Assembly (NCBI RefSeq): GCF_000953675.1
Contig: NZ_LN679998.1
Location: 2,358,102-2,422,101 of the forward strand
Source of the DNA: Paraclostridium sordellii
GTDB taxonomy: Bacteria; Bacillota; Clostridia; Peptostreptococcales; Peptostreptococcaceae
Direction of reading: 5' to 3'
Length of the DNA: 64,000 nucleotides
Within the stretch, counting starts at the first letter, position 1. Every line of letters begins with the position of its first letter. Below, in pieces: positions 44,400-53,803 of the stretch. A program made the translations under genes and the position numbers. The notes beneath the pieces are model-generated. The model worked only from the letters and a program-made list of their open reading frames with translations. It did no database searches and was not told where the DNA came from.

Positions 44400-44786
44400 T
44401 TATAATAATATTAAGTCCTTACAGTTTGTTTGGTTATACCAATTACAATTTCCGCATATATCCTGTAATATCTCTTCATTTATATTATTATATATCAAAT
44501 CCATTATTTCGTCATATTTATATTCACCACAGTCTATGTTAAAATAATCCATTACTTTTTTATCCATAGTCATTACTTTTTCATTAGTACTACATAATTT
44601 CTCATCAGTGTTATTAGGGCACTTAGAACATAAATTATCTAGTCCATATATAATTTTTATAGTTTGATTTTTATCATTTTTTAAAATCTCGATAGTTCTT
44701 CTCATATTTTCAACAAATTCTTTACTATATCCTTTTCCTACAAAAGCTTTCATACATAAAAAATGATGTGGTCTTATCTCTAACAT
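44400..44786 (-). CDS. DUF1284 family Cys-rich protein
   Basis: 128 residues. LEIRPHHFLCMKAFVGKGYS and NLCSKCPN ... KLC are typical of DUF1284; the C-terminal CGNCNW and two more Cys complete a likely iron-sulfur or zinc site. It overlaps the end of bioY by seven bases, so translation is coupled. Function of the family is unknown; linkage to biotin uptake is the only clue here. Confidence 0.8.
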   Translation of the reverse strand: MLEIRPHHFLCMKAFVGKGYSKEFVENMRRTIEILKNDKNQTIKIIYGLDNLCSKCPNNTDEKLCSTNEKVMTMDKKVMDYFNIDCGEYKYDEIMDLIYNNINEEILQDICGNCNWYNQTNCKDLILL

Positions 44787-45322
44787 ACAAATACCTCTTT
44801 TTTAAGTCTCTTTTTAACAGTTATTCCTATAGTTGTTGCTAATGCGATCTTAATAAAATCTACAAATATAAACGGCGCTACACATACCATAAACCCTTCT
44901 TTAAATCCTACTCCTGATACTATAGAATACCAAGCTGTGCCTATTTCATAATTTATGGCTAAGGATAAAATCATAACTAATACTATATAAATAGTTTTAT
45001 TATACTTTTCACTTATATATCCTATTATTAGTGACATTATAGGAAAAGCCATTATAAAGCCTCCAGTGTATCCAAATATAATACCTATACCTCCACTCAT
45101 TTGTGCAAATACAGGAATACCTATAGCTCCTAATAAAACATAGATTAACATTGATATAAAACCTCTTTTAGACCCTAATATAATTCCACTTATAGCTACT
45201 GCAAATACTTGCATTGTTAATGGAACTGTTGAAAAAGGAATAGGAATAGCTATTTGAGCTAGTATAGCAGTTATACTTGCAAATATCGCACAGATTATTA
45301 AATCTTTAGTATTTAAATTCAT
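44780..45322 (-). CDS. bioY: biotin transporter BioY (S component)
   Basis: 180 residues with six transmembrane helices and BioY motifs IPIPFSTVPLTMQVFAV (substrate loop) and GYTGGFIMAFP. Binds and imports biotin, usually with a shared ECF module (not in the window). ATG 45322 follows AAAGGAGAT. Upstream lies a BirA-like operator, and the next operon on the same strand makes the biotin-dependent oxaloacetate decarboxylase. Confidence 0.93.
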   Translation of the reverse strand: MNLNTKDLIICAIFASITAILAQIAIPIPFSTVPLTMQVFAVAISGIILGSKRGFISMLIYVLLGAIGIPVFAQMSGGIGIIFGYTGGFIMAFPIMSLIIGYISEKYNKTIYIVLVMILSLAINYEIGTAWYSIVSGVGFKEGFMVCVAPFIFVDFIKIALATTIGITVKKRLKKEVFVC

Positions 45323-45391
45323 ATTATCTCCTTTAGTTAACTTCATTATTTTTTAAGTTTACAATTTAAGTTTAATCAATAAACGGTACAT

Positions 45392-45422
45392 ATGTCAACT
45401 TATTTTTAATATTGGTTAACAT
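45392..45422 (-). promoter_or_regulatory. BirA-type operator before bioY
   Basis: ATGTCAAC (45392-45399), 14 bases, GGTTAACAT (45414-45422): matches the BirA box (TGTTAACC-N14-GGTTAACA) with one or two mismatches. The left half also forms the -35 TTGACA, so bound BirA would block the promoter. Confidence 0.6.
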
Positions 45423-45424
45423 AA

Positions 45425-45480
45425 AAAGCTATTTTAAATAAAACATCATTTAATTAATGAGTTTATTTAAAATAGCTTTA
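45425..45480 (-). terminator. terminator of the oad operon
   Basis: Stem AAAGCTATTTTAAATAAA / complement (one bulge) with A/T flanks. Confidence 0.75.
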
Positions 45481-45486
45481 AATTTT

Positions 45487-46620
45487 TTATTTAGCAAATA
45501 ATTGTAATAAAACTCCTGCTGCGACTGCAGAACCTATAACTCCTGCAACATTTGGCCCCATAGCATGCATAAGTAAGAAGTTTGATGGATTTTCTTCTTG
45601 TCCAACCTTCTGAACGACTCTTGCTGCCATTGGAACTGCTGAAACTCCTGCTGCACCTATCATTGGGTTTACTTTTCCTTTTGTAACCTTATACATTATT
45701 TTACCAAATAGAACCCCTGCTGCTGTCCCAACTGAAAATGCTACAAGTCCCATAGCTGTTATTCCTAATGTTTGAGGTGTTAAGAAAGTTTTAGCATTAG
45801 CTGTTGCTCCTACTGTTAATCCAAGTATTATAGTTATTATATATAATAATGGTCCTGTAGCTGTTTCAACTAACTTTGGAACTACACCACTTTCTTTTAT
45901 TAAGTTTCCAAACATAAGCATTCCTATAAGTGGAGCTGCTGAAGGTAGTAATCCTATAACTAAAATCATTATTACTATTGGGAATACTATTTTTTCTGTT
46001 TTAGATACAGGTCTTAGTTGCTCCATTTTTACCATACGTTCTTCTTTTGTAGTTAATGCCCTAATTATAGGCGGTTGTATAACTGGAACTAATGCCATAT
46101 AAGAATAAGCTGCTAGTGCAATTGTTCCTAATAAATGTGGTGCTAGTTTTCCAGTTAAATATATTGCTGTAGGTCCATCTGCTCCACCTATTATTCCAAT
46201 AGATGCTGCCTCTGGTCCAGTAAATGATAAAATTATTGCTCCCATAAATGCAAAGAATACTCCAAATTGAGCTGCTGCTCCTAATAAAAGAGTTTTAGGA
46301 TTTGCAATTATAGGCCCAAAATCCGTACTTGCTCCTATACATAAAAATATTAGTGGAGGATAAATTCCAAGTTTGGTTCCTTGATATAAATAATATAATA
46401 AACCTCCATTTTCAGAATCTGTAGCTGCTTTCATCAAGTCAACTCCAGGCATGTTAGCAAGTAACATACCTATAGAAATAGGTATTAAAAGATATGGTTC
46501 ATATCCTTTAGCTATAGCTAAATATAAAAATACACATGCTATTAAAATCATTATTATTTGTCTGTAATCTACCATTGCAAACCCCGTGTTTGCAAAAAAA
46601 GTTTGTAACATTTCTAACAC
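45487..46620 (-). CDS. oadB: Na+-translocating decarboxylase subunit beta
   Basis: 377 residues, about nine to eleven transmembrane helices. Conserved GADGPTAIYL (Asp for Na+ transport) and FLLMHAMGPNVAGVIGSAVAAG with the GPNVAG motif are seen. It decarboxylates the carboxybiotin and pumps Na+ out. GTG start 46620 after GGGGGCG. Last gene of the operon alpha-gamma/delta-biotin carrier-beta. Confidence 0.95.
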   Translation of the reverse strand: MLEMLQTFFANTGFAMVDYRQIIMILIACVFLYLAIAKGYEPYLLIPISIGMLLANMPGVDLMKAATDSENGGLLYYLYQGTKLGIYPPLIFLCIGASTDFGPIIANPKTLLLGAAAQFGVFFAFMGAIILSFTGPEAASIGIIGGADGPTAIYLTGKLAPHLLGTIALAAYSYMALVPVIQPPIIRALTTKEERMVKMEQLRPVSKTEKIVFPIVIMILVIGLLPSAAPLIGMLMFGNLIKESGVVPKLVETATGPLLYIITIILGLTVGATANAKTFLTPQTLGITAMGLVAFSVGTAAGVLFGKIMYKVTKGKVNPMIGAAGVSAVPMAARVVQKVGQEENPSNFLLMHAMGPNVAGVIGSAVAAGVLLQLFAK

Positions 46621-46643
46621 AGTAACGCCCCCTATTTATTCGA

Positions 46644-47006
46644 TTATCCTATTTGTACTAAGCTATCTCCAAGGTTTACATTTTGACCTTTTTCAATATC
46701 AACAGAAATAACTGTTCCATCTGTTGGAGCTACTATTTCATTTTCCATTTTCATAGCTTCAAGAATTGTTATTACTTGACCTTTTTTAACTTGATCCCCA
46801 TTTTTCACCATTATATTTACTATTGTCCCTGGCATTGGTGCTTCTACTGATTCTCCTGAACTATTTTGTGTAGTTGCAACCTCTTTTTTAGGTTGTTGTT
46901 CTGCCTTTTTAAATGTAGGCTCTGGATTTTGCCCTTTTTGTACTTCTTCTATTTCAACTTCGTAAACTTTCCCATTTAATTTTATATGATATGTCTTTGC
47001 GCTCAT
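46644..47006 (-). CDS. biotin carrier subunit of the decarboxylase
   Basis: 120 residues. Short N-terminal region, a Pro/Lys/Gln linker, and a biotinyl domain with ILEAMKMENEI, in which the Lys of MKM is biotinylated. In other species this domain is fused to the alpha subunit; here it is a separate gene. GGGGAGAT precedes the ATG. Confidence 0.93.
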   Translation of the reverse strand: MSAKTYHIKLNGKVYEVEIEEVQKGQNPEPTFKKAEQQPKKEVATTQNSSGESVEAPMPGTIVNIMVKNGDQVKKGQVITILEAMKMENEIVAPTDGTVISVDIEKGQNVNLGDSLVQIG

Positions 47007-47041
47007 CTTTTATCTCCCCTTAATCAAATTTATTTAATAAA

Positions 47042-47341
47042 TTATTTTATTCTAGTTATTCTTTTTACATGAAGATTAGGATCTATTTTTCCTTCTCCTG
47101 CCATTATAGATGCTGCAAGTGCAACTACTATTTTGTCTTCTTCATCGTCTTCTTCAAAGTTTGCATTTGTTATTTCTAAGTTTTTATTTATTAATTTCTC
47201 TTTAACTTGTGGCTTTGTTTTAAAAATATATTTAAATGAAGCCAGTACAAGAGATATTAATATTAAAGTTAAAAATACTATAGCCATACTAGATATAGTT
47301 ATATTAATGGCTTCCATTATACTTATCTCATTACCAAACAT
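47042..47341 (-). CDS. oadG: oxaloacetate decarboxylase gamma-type subunit
   Basis: 99 residues: one N-terminal transmembrane helix (about 9-33), then a charged cytoplasmic tail with EEDDEEDKIVVALAASIMAGEG, typical of OadG/MmdD proteins that hold the complex together. GGGTGAT precedes the ATG; 17 bases after the alpha gene. Confidence 0.87.
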   Translation of the reverse strand: MFGNEISIMEAINITISSMAIVFLTLILISLVLASFKYIFKTKPQVKEKLINKNLEITNANFEEDDEEDKIVVALAASIMAGEGKIDPNLHVKRITRIK

Positions 47342-47358
47342 TAATTATCACCCATTTT

Positions 47359-48759
47359 CTACATAGTTACTGTTATATAGTGAATTTTATTTTCTTCACT
47401 TGATTCGTCTTTCTTTTCTGGATTGTATTTATTTTCTAAAAATTTCGGTGCTACTTGTGGAAATAATGCATATGTTATTACATCTTCATCACACTTAGCT
47501 AATACTCCAGCTTCCAACTTTATTTTTTCAAACTCAGGCTCTAGAAGATCTGCGGGTCTTACTGTAACTACTTCCTCATCCCCTATTATTTTCTTTTTAA
47601 CTTCTTCATCTATAGGTGCTGGAGCTTTTCCATATTGTCCTTTAACATAATCTTTTATTTCTTTTGGTACTAGCTTATATCTTTCTCCTGTTAATACATT
47701 AAATAAAGCTTGAGTTCCAACCATCTGACTCATAGGTGTAACTAGTGGTGGATATCCAAGATCAGCTCTAACCCTAGGAACTTCCTTTAAAACATCTTCA
47801 TATTTTTCAGTTGCATTTTGTTGCTTTAATTGAGATAGCAAATTAGATAACATACCACCTGGAACTTTATAATTTAAAGTTTGCGGCTCCGTTAGTAATA
47901 CCTTAGGATTCAAAGTACCGTTTTCCATATACTTATCTCTTATTGGCTTAAAATATTCTGCAACCTCTAGTAACGCATCCATATTTAGCCCTGGATTTCT
48001 CTCCATTTCACTAAATGTAACTGCTAAAGACTCAGTAGGTGGTTGAGATGTTCCTCCTGAAAAAGGTGATATTGCCGTATCTATTATATCTATCCCAGCT
48101 TCAACGGCTTTCATGTATATCATATCTGCTATACCACTTGTACAATGAGTATGAAGCTCTATAGGTAACTTGCTTATTGATTTCATCTTCTTTACTAAAT
48201 CATAAGCATTGTATGGTGTTAAAACTCCAGCCATATCCTTTATACATATAGAATCTGCTCCCATAGACTCCATTGTCTTTAATAACTCTAAATAATATTC
48301 AGTGGTATGCACATCACTTGTTGTGTAAGATATTGCACACTGGCAGTGTCCACCATATTTTTTTATAGCTTTCATAGATGCATCTATATTTCTAACATCA
48401 TTTAAAGCATCAAATACTCTAATTATATCTATACCATTTTCAATAGAAAGTTTAATAAATTTATCAACTAAATCATCTGCATAGTTTCTATATCCTAAAA
48501 GGTTTTGACCTCTTAAAAGCATTTGTAATTTTGTATTTTTTACTCTTTTTCTTATCTCTCTTAATCTCTCCCAAGGATCTTCATTTAGAAAACGTATGCA
48601 TGCATCAAATGTTGCGCCCCCCCATACTTCCATAGAATGATATCCTACCTTATCCATAGTTTCTAGTATAGGTATTATTTCTTCTGTAGTTAACCTTGTA
48701 GCAATTAAAGACTGATGCCCATCTCTTAATGCTGTTTCAGTTATTTTTAACTGATTCAC
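47359..48759 (-). CDS. oadA: oxaloacetate decarboxylase subunit alpha (carboxyltransferase)
   Basis: 466 residues, TIM-barrel carboxyltransferase of the PYC/OadA family without attached biotin domain. TALRDGHQSL, EVWGGATFDACIRFLNEDPWERL, IKDMAGVLTP (metal Asp/Lys) and LHTHCTSG are conserved. Moves CO2 from oxaloacetate to the biotin of the carrier subunit. GTG start 48759 after GAGG. Upstream 48760-49051 holds two AAAACATTATAT and two TTTATTAGGTATTT direct repeats but no clear operator. Confidence 0.93.
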   Translation of the reverse strand: MNQLKITETALRDGHQSLIATRLTTEEIIPILETMDKVGYHSMEVWGGATFDACIRFLNEDPWERLREIRKRVKNTKLQMLLRGQNLLGYRNYADDLVDKFIKLSIENGIDIIRVFDALNDVRNIDASMKAIKKYGGHCQCAISYTTSDVHTTEYYLELLKTMESMGADSICIKDMAGVLTPYNAYDLVKKMKSISKLPIELHTHCTSGIADMIYMKAVEAGIDIIDTAISPFSGGTSQPPTESLAVTFSEMERNPGLNMDALLEVAEYFKPIRDKYMENGTLNPKVLLTEPQTLNYKVPGGMLSNLLSQLKQQNATEKYEDVLKEVPRVRADLGYPPLVTPMSQMVGTQALFNVLTGERYKLVPKEIKDYVKGQYGKAPAPIDEEVKKKIIGDEEVVTVRPADLLEPEFEKIKLEAGVLAKCDEDVITYALFPQVAPKFLENKYNPEKKDESSEENKIHYITVTM

Positions 48760-49051
48760 TATATCCTCACACTCCTAAATTTTAAATATATATACCCAAT
48801 ATAATGTTTTCCTTGTTTATATTATATAATGTTTTTTTTAATTTCTAAAGTGTTTTTAATTATTTTTTATATTTTGTTAGTATATTTTTTTATTAGGTAT
48901 TTTTTTATTAGGTATTTATTATAATTTAATTATTTTAATATAGTGGCAAACTATTTTAATCAATCAATTTTTTTCAAATTTTTCGTCTATTGTTGTCGTT
49001 TTATATCTTTTTTTGTGTTCAATATTATTATTTATTAAATTAGCTAAATAT

Positions 49052-49083
49052 AAAAAATAGTGTATTAAATACACTATTTTTTA
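49052..49083 (-). terminator. terminator of the signal peptidase gene
   Basis: Stem AAAAAATAGTGTATT / AATACACTATTTTTT. Confidence 0.8.
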
Positions 49084-49099
49084 TACTCCATTATATTAA

Positions 49100-49633
49100 T
49101 TAACTTACTGTACCTATCTCATCAAGAGGAAATAATCTTAAGTTTACTTTTCCTACTATGTCACTTTCACTTATAACTCCTACTTCTGAATCCCTACTAT
49201 CCTTACTAACTACTCGATTATCTCCCATAGCAAAGTAATAACCTTTAGGTATAACCATATCAATATATCCATCTGTATATGAATCATTTATATATGGCTC
49301 ATTACTTAATTGATCATTTATATATACATCTCCATTTTTTATAACTATATGATCTCCCGGTACACCTATAATTCTTTTTATTAAACTTTTATTAACACCA
49401 TTTATATCTTTCAATTCACTTCTAAATACTACAATATCACCTCTATTAGGATGATTATTTTTGTAAGCAATTTTATTTATTATTAAATAATCCTTAGTAT
49501 TTAATGTAGGATACATAGATTCTCCACTAACTACAGTAGGTACTATAAAATAGGTTACTATCAATCCCATAATAACAGCTAATGTTGTTACTTTTCCCCA
49601 TTCAATAGTTTTACTAATTATTTTACTCTTCAA
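49100..49633 (-). CDS. lepB: signal peptidase I
   Basis: 177 residues. One N-terminal transmembrane helix, box with the nucleophile SGESMYPTL, general-base Lys in SLIKRIIGVPGDH, and GDNR-x-SKDSR. Cleaves secretory signal peptides outside the membrane. The frame opens with ATG 49648, but its codons contain GGAGGGG; TTG 49633 fits that ribosome site better. Single gene. Confidence 0.95.
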   Translation of the reverse strand: MKSKIISKTIEWGKVTTLAVIMGLIVTYFIVPTVVSGESMYPTLNTKDYLIINKIAYKNNHPNRGDIVVFRSELKDINGVNKSLIKRIIGVPGDHIVIKNGDVYINDQLSNEPYINDSYTDGYIDMVIPKGYYFAMGDNRVVSKDSRDSEVGVISESDIVGKVNLRLFPLDEIGTVS

Positions 49634-49732
49634 TATATTCCCCTCCATATAATTCTTTATATACTTAGGGTTCTATTTTTTAATTTTATGTCCTTTGCTT
49701 TTTTTTATGTTTCGTATACTAACTTTTAGCAT

Positions 49733-49771
49733 AAAAAAACCTAAGATAACAATTTATTATCTTAGGTTACA
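49733..49771 (-). terminator. terminator of the yjjI-yjjW operon
   Basis: Stem AACCTAAGATAA / TTATCTTAGGTT; the run of A at its left end gives the U tract on the minus strand. Confidence 0.85.
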
Positions 49772-49786
49772 TGTAAATTCATTTTA

Positions 49787-50635
49787 TTAAATAATAGGAT
49801 TAATCATTCTATCTTTTAGTACTTTTTTCGATTTTTCATAATAAGTATGATACTTTTCTCTTGGATAATCATTAAATTTAGAAAGTTCTCCCTTTACACC
49901 AAATTTTCTAAAAGGTATTAGCTTAAACTTAGTATAAGAATTTAAATTTTCTATAAAGTTCAATTCTTTATTAAATGTAACTTCATCATCATTTATATTT
50001 TCAATTAGTACAGTCCTTATTTCATATAACTTGCCATAGTTAGAACATTTTTTTATATTTTTTAAAATTCTATCTATATTTACTCCCGTTACTTTTTTAT
50101 GAGTATACTCATCAAAAGCTTTTAAATCTATCATAAATCCATCTACACATGTTAAAAGTTTTTCCATGTCCTCATCTTCAATGTTCCCATTTGTATCTAA
50201 AAATACATCTAAATTGGTATTTTCATGAATAATATTTGTAAATGATTTTATAAATTCAGTATATAGACTACATTCACCACCTGAAAAAGTTACTCCATCT
50301 ATAAAATTTTTATACTTAATAATATAGTTAAAAAGTTCTTTAGGTGTGTAATAAGTTATTTTAGGAGATGAGTAGTTTTCACATATTCCTATGCACTCAT
50401 CACAATTTATGCAAATATCATTATTATAGGTTATTTTTTTATTAATTTCATCAAATTTAAGAGCTCCTACTTTGCATACATTTATACATTTTTTACAACT
50501 TAAACATATATTTTGAGTCTCCGGATTATGACAATATATACATTTCATATTACATCCTTGAAAAAATATACTTATTCTTGAACCTGGTCCATCTATAAAA
50601 CTCATATTTATAATTTTATTAATAGGAGCTTTCAT
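49787..50635 (-). CDS. yjjW: glycyl-radical enzyme activase, YjjW-like
   Basis: 282 residues. Radical SAM CNMKCIYC-type motif (CxxxCxxC, about 29-36), then a ferredoxin-like insert with two 4Fe-4S sets (CLSCKKCINVC; CINCDECIGIC), VTFSGGEC and the DTNG strand. It installs the glycyl radical on the partner enzyme. Its ATG overlaps the stop of the yjjI gene by one base (TAATG style), so both are made together. Confidence 0.9.
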   Translation of the reverse strand: MKAPINKIINMSFIDGPGSRISIFFQGCNMKCIYCHNPETQNICLSCKKCINVCKVGALKFDEINKKITYNNDICINCDECIGICENYSSPKITYYTPKELFNYIIKYKNFIDGVTFSGGECSLYTEFIKSFTNIIHENTNLDVFLDTNGNIEDEDMEKLLTCVDGFMIDLKAFDEYTHKKVTGVNIDRILKNIKKCSNYGKLYEIRTVLIENINDDEVTFNKELNFIENLNSYTKFKLIPFRKFGVKGELSKFNDYPREKYHTYYEKSKKVLKDRMINPII

Positions 50636-52116
50636 TATATATTTCTTACCTTTCTTTCTTCAATTCCATTTTTCATAGTTAATGCCCCTAGAACTACAGA
50701 ATCTTCTCTTAAACGCTCTCCATCATTAAACTTTTTCACATCACTTTTTTTAACTAAATAACCAGTTATTCTTACAAATTCAGAAGAATCGCTATTAATA
50801 GATAAAACTCTTATTCCACTATCTATAGCACCTTTTACAACCTTTAACATTCCATCTATATTATTTTTTGCAGTTTCGTCAAATAAGTAAATATCACTAC
50901 ATCCTGTGTTAAAATACTTATGAAGTCTACTTGATAAATTTATATTATCAAATATACTTGGCTCACATCCATATTTAATTCTAACTGCAGGGGTAGTATC
51001 AATATCTGATTCTAATCCTCCTTGTGCATGAACCCCATGTTCTCCATTTGTTCCCCCACAATATACAGCTTCTTCACTTTTTACTAGTTTTGCAAAAACC
51101 TTACAAATTTCTTCTGCTATATCGTTTGCATGTTCATCATGACCCATTTGTTTGCCTGTAAATATTTCAACACATTCAAATGTTCCATATATCCCTAACA
51201 TAGAAGTGAACTTATTTAGGTCAATTAATCCTTCTTTTGCTAAAAATGAACTTTCAAAAAACTTAACATCTTCTACTAAATATTTTATTCTTGCATTAGT
51301 AAGCTCTCCCAATGCCTTTACCGCTTTTGGTAACTGATTGTTTATAAACTCATCATAGCTTTCACTTTCTTGTGCTAATGCTTTTAAGTTAAGTCTTGTT
51401 AGTGTATGTGCTCCTCCACCTATCCTTAAAGAGTTATAACAACTAACTACTCCATAATCTTCCCCTAAATCTGATGTCATTAATTTATGATTTACAAAAT
51501 ATGGTTTTATATTTTCAAGGGCAGATTCTATACCATATTTTATAAGGTCATCTGGTGTTTCTTCACTACATTTTAAAGTAACATTAGGTATTGTTTTTCT
51601 AAGCTCTCTTTCAATTTGAATAACTAATCTTCCTACTTTCGTATCCTTTGGACCTATATTCATGTGAACAAATGCATCAGGTAAATTTCTATCTATATTT
51701 ATAAGTAGCATTTTTATAAGATTATATGCTTCTTTTTCACTTACAGTATTCATAAATGGCTCAAGAACATCATCAACTTGACCTACATAAACTGGATATC
51801 CTGTAATAGAAGGCACATATCTATATAATATCATTAAAGCATTTACTGCTTCATATAAATCTTTAGGTGGCTCAATATCTAAATATTCACTACCTTGCTT
51901 CATAAATTTAACATAATCAGGTAAAACGTATCTAGGTCTATAAGGTCTAGTACCTTCGTTCATATCACATAATATTTTTTTATCTAAATATAATTTTGTT
52001 TCATCACTTATTTTTAAAGGAGGTAAGGAATCCTCCGCTACCCTAGCCATATTTGCTCTTTTTTCATGATATTGCATATCCATAGAATGCAATATTTGTT
52101 CTATACTGTTCATCAT
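50635..52116 (-). CDS. yjjI: YjjI family glycyl-radical enzyme
   Basis: 493 residues. Near the C-terminus RITGYLV holds the glycyl-radical Gly (about residue 452), and GVVSCYNSLRIGGGAHTL holds the likely catalytic Cys (about 226). Much shorter than pyruvate formate-lyase (about 740) but the normal size for YjjI. The reaction of YjjI proteins is not established to my knowledge. Oxygen-sensitive enzyme. Operon with its activase; the YfcC transporter lies next upstream, behind its own terminator. Start ATG 52116 or 52113 after GGGGG. Confidence 0.87.
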   Translation of the reverse strand: MMNSIEQILHSMDMQYHEKRANMARVAEDSLPPLKISDETKLYLDKKILCDMNEGTRPYRPRYVLPDYVKFMKQGSEYLDIEPPKDLYEAVNALMILYRYVPSITGYPVYVGQVDDVLEPFMNTVSEKEAYNLIKMLLINIDRNLPDAFVHMNIGPKDTKVGRLVIQIERELRKTIPNVTLKCSEETPDDLIKYGIESALENIKPYFVNHKLMTSDLGEDYGVVSCYNSLRIGGGAHTLTRLNLKALAQESESYDEFINNQLPKAVKALGELTNARIKYLVEDVKFFESSFLAKEGLIDLNKFTSMLGIYGTFECVEIFTGKQMGHDEHANDIAEEICKVFAKLVKSEEAVYCGGTNGEHGVHAQGGLESDIDTTPAVRIKYGCEPSIFDNINLSSRLHKYFNTGCSDIYLFDETAKNNIDGMLKVVKGAIDSGIRVLSINSDSSEFVRITGYLVKKSDVKKFNDGERLREDSVVLGALTMKNGIEERKVRNI

Positions 52117-52137
52117 TAAACCCCCATTATTGTATAT

Positions 52138-52189
52138 TTGTTATAACAATTCTATCACACTAATAAACTTTTGTTAATATAGTAAACAA
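52138..52189 (-). promoter_or_regulatory. yjjI promoter with two TTGTT/AACAA dyads
   Basis: Minus strand: -35 TTAACA (52177-52172), 17 bases, -10 TAGAAT (52154-52149). A Rex-like dyad TTGTTAATATAGTAAACAA (52171-52189) covers the -35 box, and a perfect TTGTTATAACAA (52138-52149) covers the start. Redox-dependent repression is plausible. Confidence 0.5.
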
Positions 52190-52212
52190 TTATTTAGCAA
52201 TGATTTAAATAT

Positions 52213-52277
52213 AAAAAAACTGATTCATATAAATTACTAGGAATATTCCTATTTTCTTATATAAATCAGTTTTTATG
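52213..52277 (-). terminator. terminator of the YfcC gene
   Basis: Stem AAAAAACTGATT.. / ..AATCAGTTTTTA with an inner TAGGAATA / TATTCCTA stem. Confidence 0.75.
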
Positions 52278-52281
52278 TTTA

Positions 52282-53673
52282 TTAATATCCTATATATAAT
52301 CCTATTGTCAAAAATGCTATACAGGCTAAAATTATCATTCCAAACAACGGAGCTATAAATCTAACCCATTTAGACCAAGGTACTCTCGCAAAAGCTAATG
52401 CACCCATTAATACTCCAGATGTAGGTGTTATTAAATTTATAAGCCCAGTTCCAAATTGATATGCTGTTACTATTAACTGGCTAGACACTCCTACTAAATC
52501 TGAAAGTGGCGATAATACTGGTATTGTAAGTGATGCTAAACCTGAAGATGATGGTATTAAAAATGCCATAAAAGACTCTAATGCAAAAGATAAATTGATA
52601 AATATAAACTTAGGTAATTTACTTAATGCATCTGCCGAATAATTTAGCAAGGTATCAATTATATGACCATTTTGAGCTACTATTACTATCCCACGAGCAA
52701 GAGCAATGGCAAGCGCTGCTGATACTAAGTCTGAAGCTCCTGACAAAAACGCATCTACAATTTCATTTTGTTTAAGTCCTCCAAAAAGACCTGAAAATAC
52801 CCCTATCATAGAAAATATCATAGCTATTTCAGGTATATACCAGTTCATTTTTAAAACTCCATAAACCATTATTCCCATACCACATATAAATATAGTTAAC
52901 ACAATTCCCTCTTTTAAAGTGAATGGTTTTATATTTGATTCATCCATTATAAAATGTTTCTTATTAGCTTGATCTAGTTCATAAACTATAGATTCTTTAG
53001 GATCCCTCTTTATTTTTCTGGCATACATCATTACAAAGGATATAGATATAGATAATATAACTATAAAAATAATAGTTCTATATCCAATTCCAGATCCAGG
53101 AGCTATATTAGATAATGCCTGAGCTATTCCTACTGAAAATGGATTTATAGTAGATGCTAAAACTCCTGATCCAGAACCTAAGAAAACCGTACTAATAGCC
53201 GTTAGTGTATCATAACCTAAATTAGTCATTAAAGGTATAAATATCATATAAAAAGGAAGTGTTTCTTCATTCATCCCAAATGTAGATCCACCTAGTCCAA
53301 ATAATATCATAGATACAGGAATTATAAGAACCTCTAAACCATTTAATTTTTTAACTGTATGATTTATTCCTGATTCTATAGCCCCTGTTTTATTTACAAT
53401 TCCAAATGCTCCTCCTACTAATAATACAAATCCAACTACTTCAGCTGCATCTATAAAACCATCTATAGGTGCTAGAAATATATCCTTTATTCCTTGTGGA
53501 TTTGCTGCTACTTTATGATATGTCCCAGGTTTTACAACCATTCTTCCATCAATTTTAACCCTTTGAAATTCTCCACTTGGTATAATCCAAGTAAGTACCG
53601 CAATTACCACTATAAGTAAAAATATTATAGTGAATGTATGAGGTATTGTTAGCTTTTTCTTTAGTTTGCCCAT
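52282..53673 (-). CDS. YfcC family membrane transporter
   Basis: 463 residues, about 12 transmembrane helices. IPHTFTIIFLLIVVIAVLTWIIPSGEF and the late SSSGLASLTIPVLSPLSDL and GLINLITPTSGVLMG motifs are those of the YfcC/ion-transporter superfamily (often noted as C4-dicarboxylate or arginine/ornithine carriers). ATG 53673 follows AGGAGAATT; the ATG at 53700 precedes that site. May supply the substrate of the neighbouring YjjI enzyme (inference from location only). Confidence 0.85.
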   Translation of the reverse strand: MGKLKKKLTIPHTFTIIFLLIVVIAVLTWIIPSGEFQRVKIDGRMVVKPGTYHKVAANPQGIKDIFLAPIDGFIDAAEVVGFVLLVGGAFGIVNKTGAIESGINHTVKKLNGLEVLIIPVSMILFGLGGSTFGMNEETLPFYMIFIPLMTNLGYDTLTAISTVFLGSGSGVLASTINPFSVGIAQALSNIAPGSGIGYRTIIFIVILSISISFVMMYARKIKRDPKESIVYELDQANKKHFIMDESNIKPFTLKEGIVLTIFICGMGIMVYGVLKMNWYIPEIAMIFSMIGVFSGLFGGLKQNEIVDAFLSGASDLVSAALAIALARGIVIVAQNGHIIDTLLNYSADALSKLPKFIFINLSFALESFMAFLIPSSSGLASLTIPVLSPLSDLVGVSSQLIVTAYQFGTGLINLITPTSGVLMGALAFARVPWSKWVRFIAPLFGMIILACIAFLTIGLYIGY

Positions 53674-53772
53674 TTCAATTCTCCTATATTGTTTTTTCAT
53701 GTAGAATTATATCATAATTTGTATATTTATTAGTTATATCTATAAATTTTAGTAATTATTTAAATTTTCATT

Positions 53773-53803
53773 AAAAAAGACACCTATGTGTCTTTATTTT
53801 TTT
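53773..53803 (-). terminator. terminator of the dedA gene
   Basis: Stem AAAAAGACAC / GTGTCTTT with T-rich tail; short. Confidence 0.65.
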
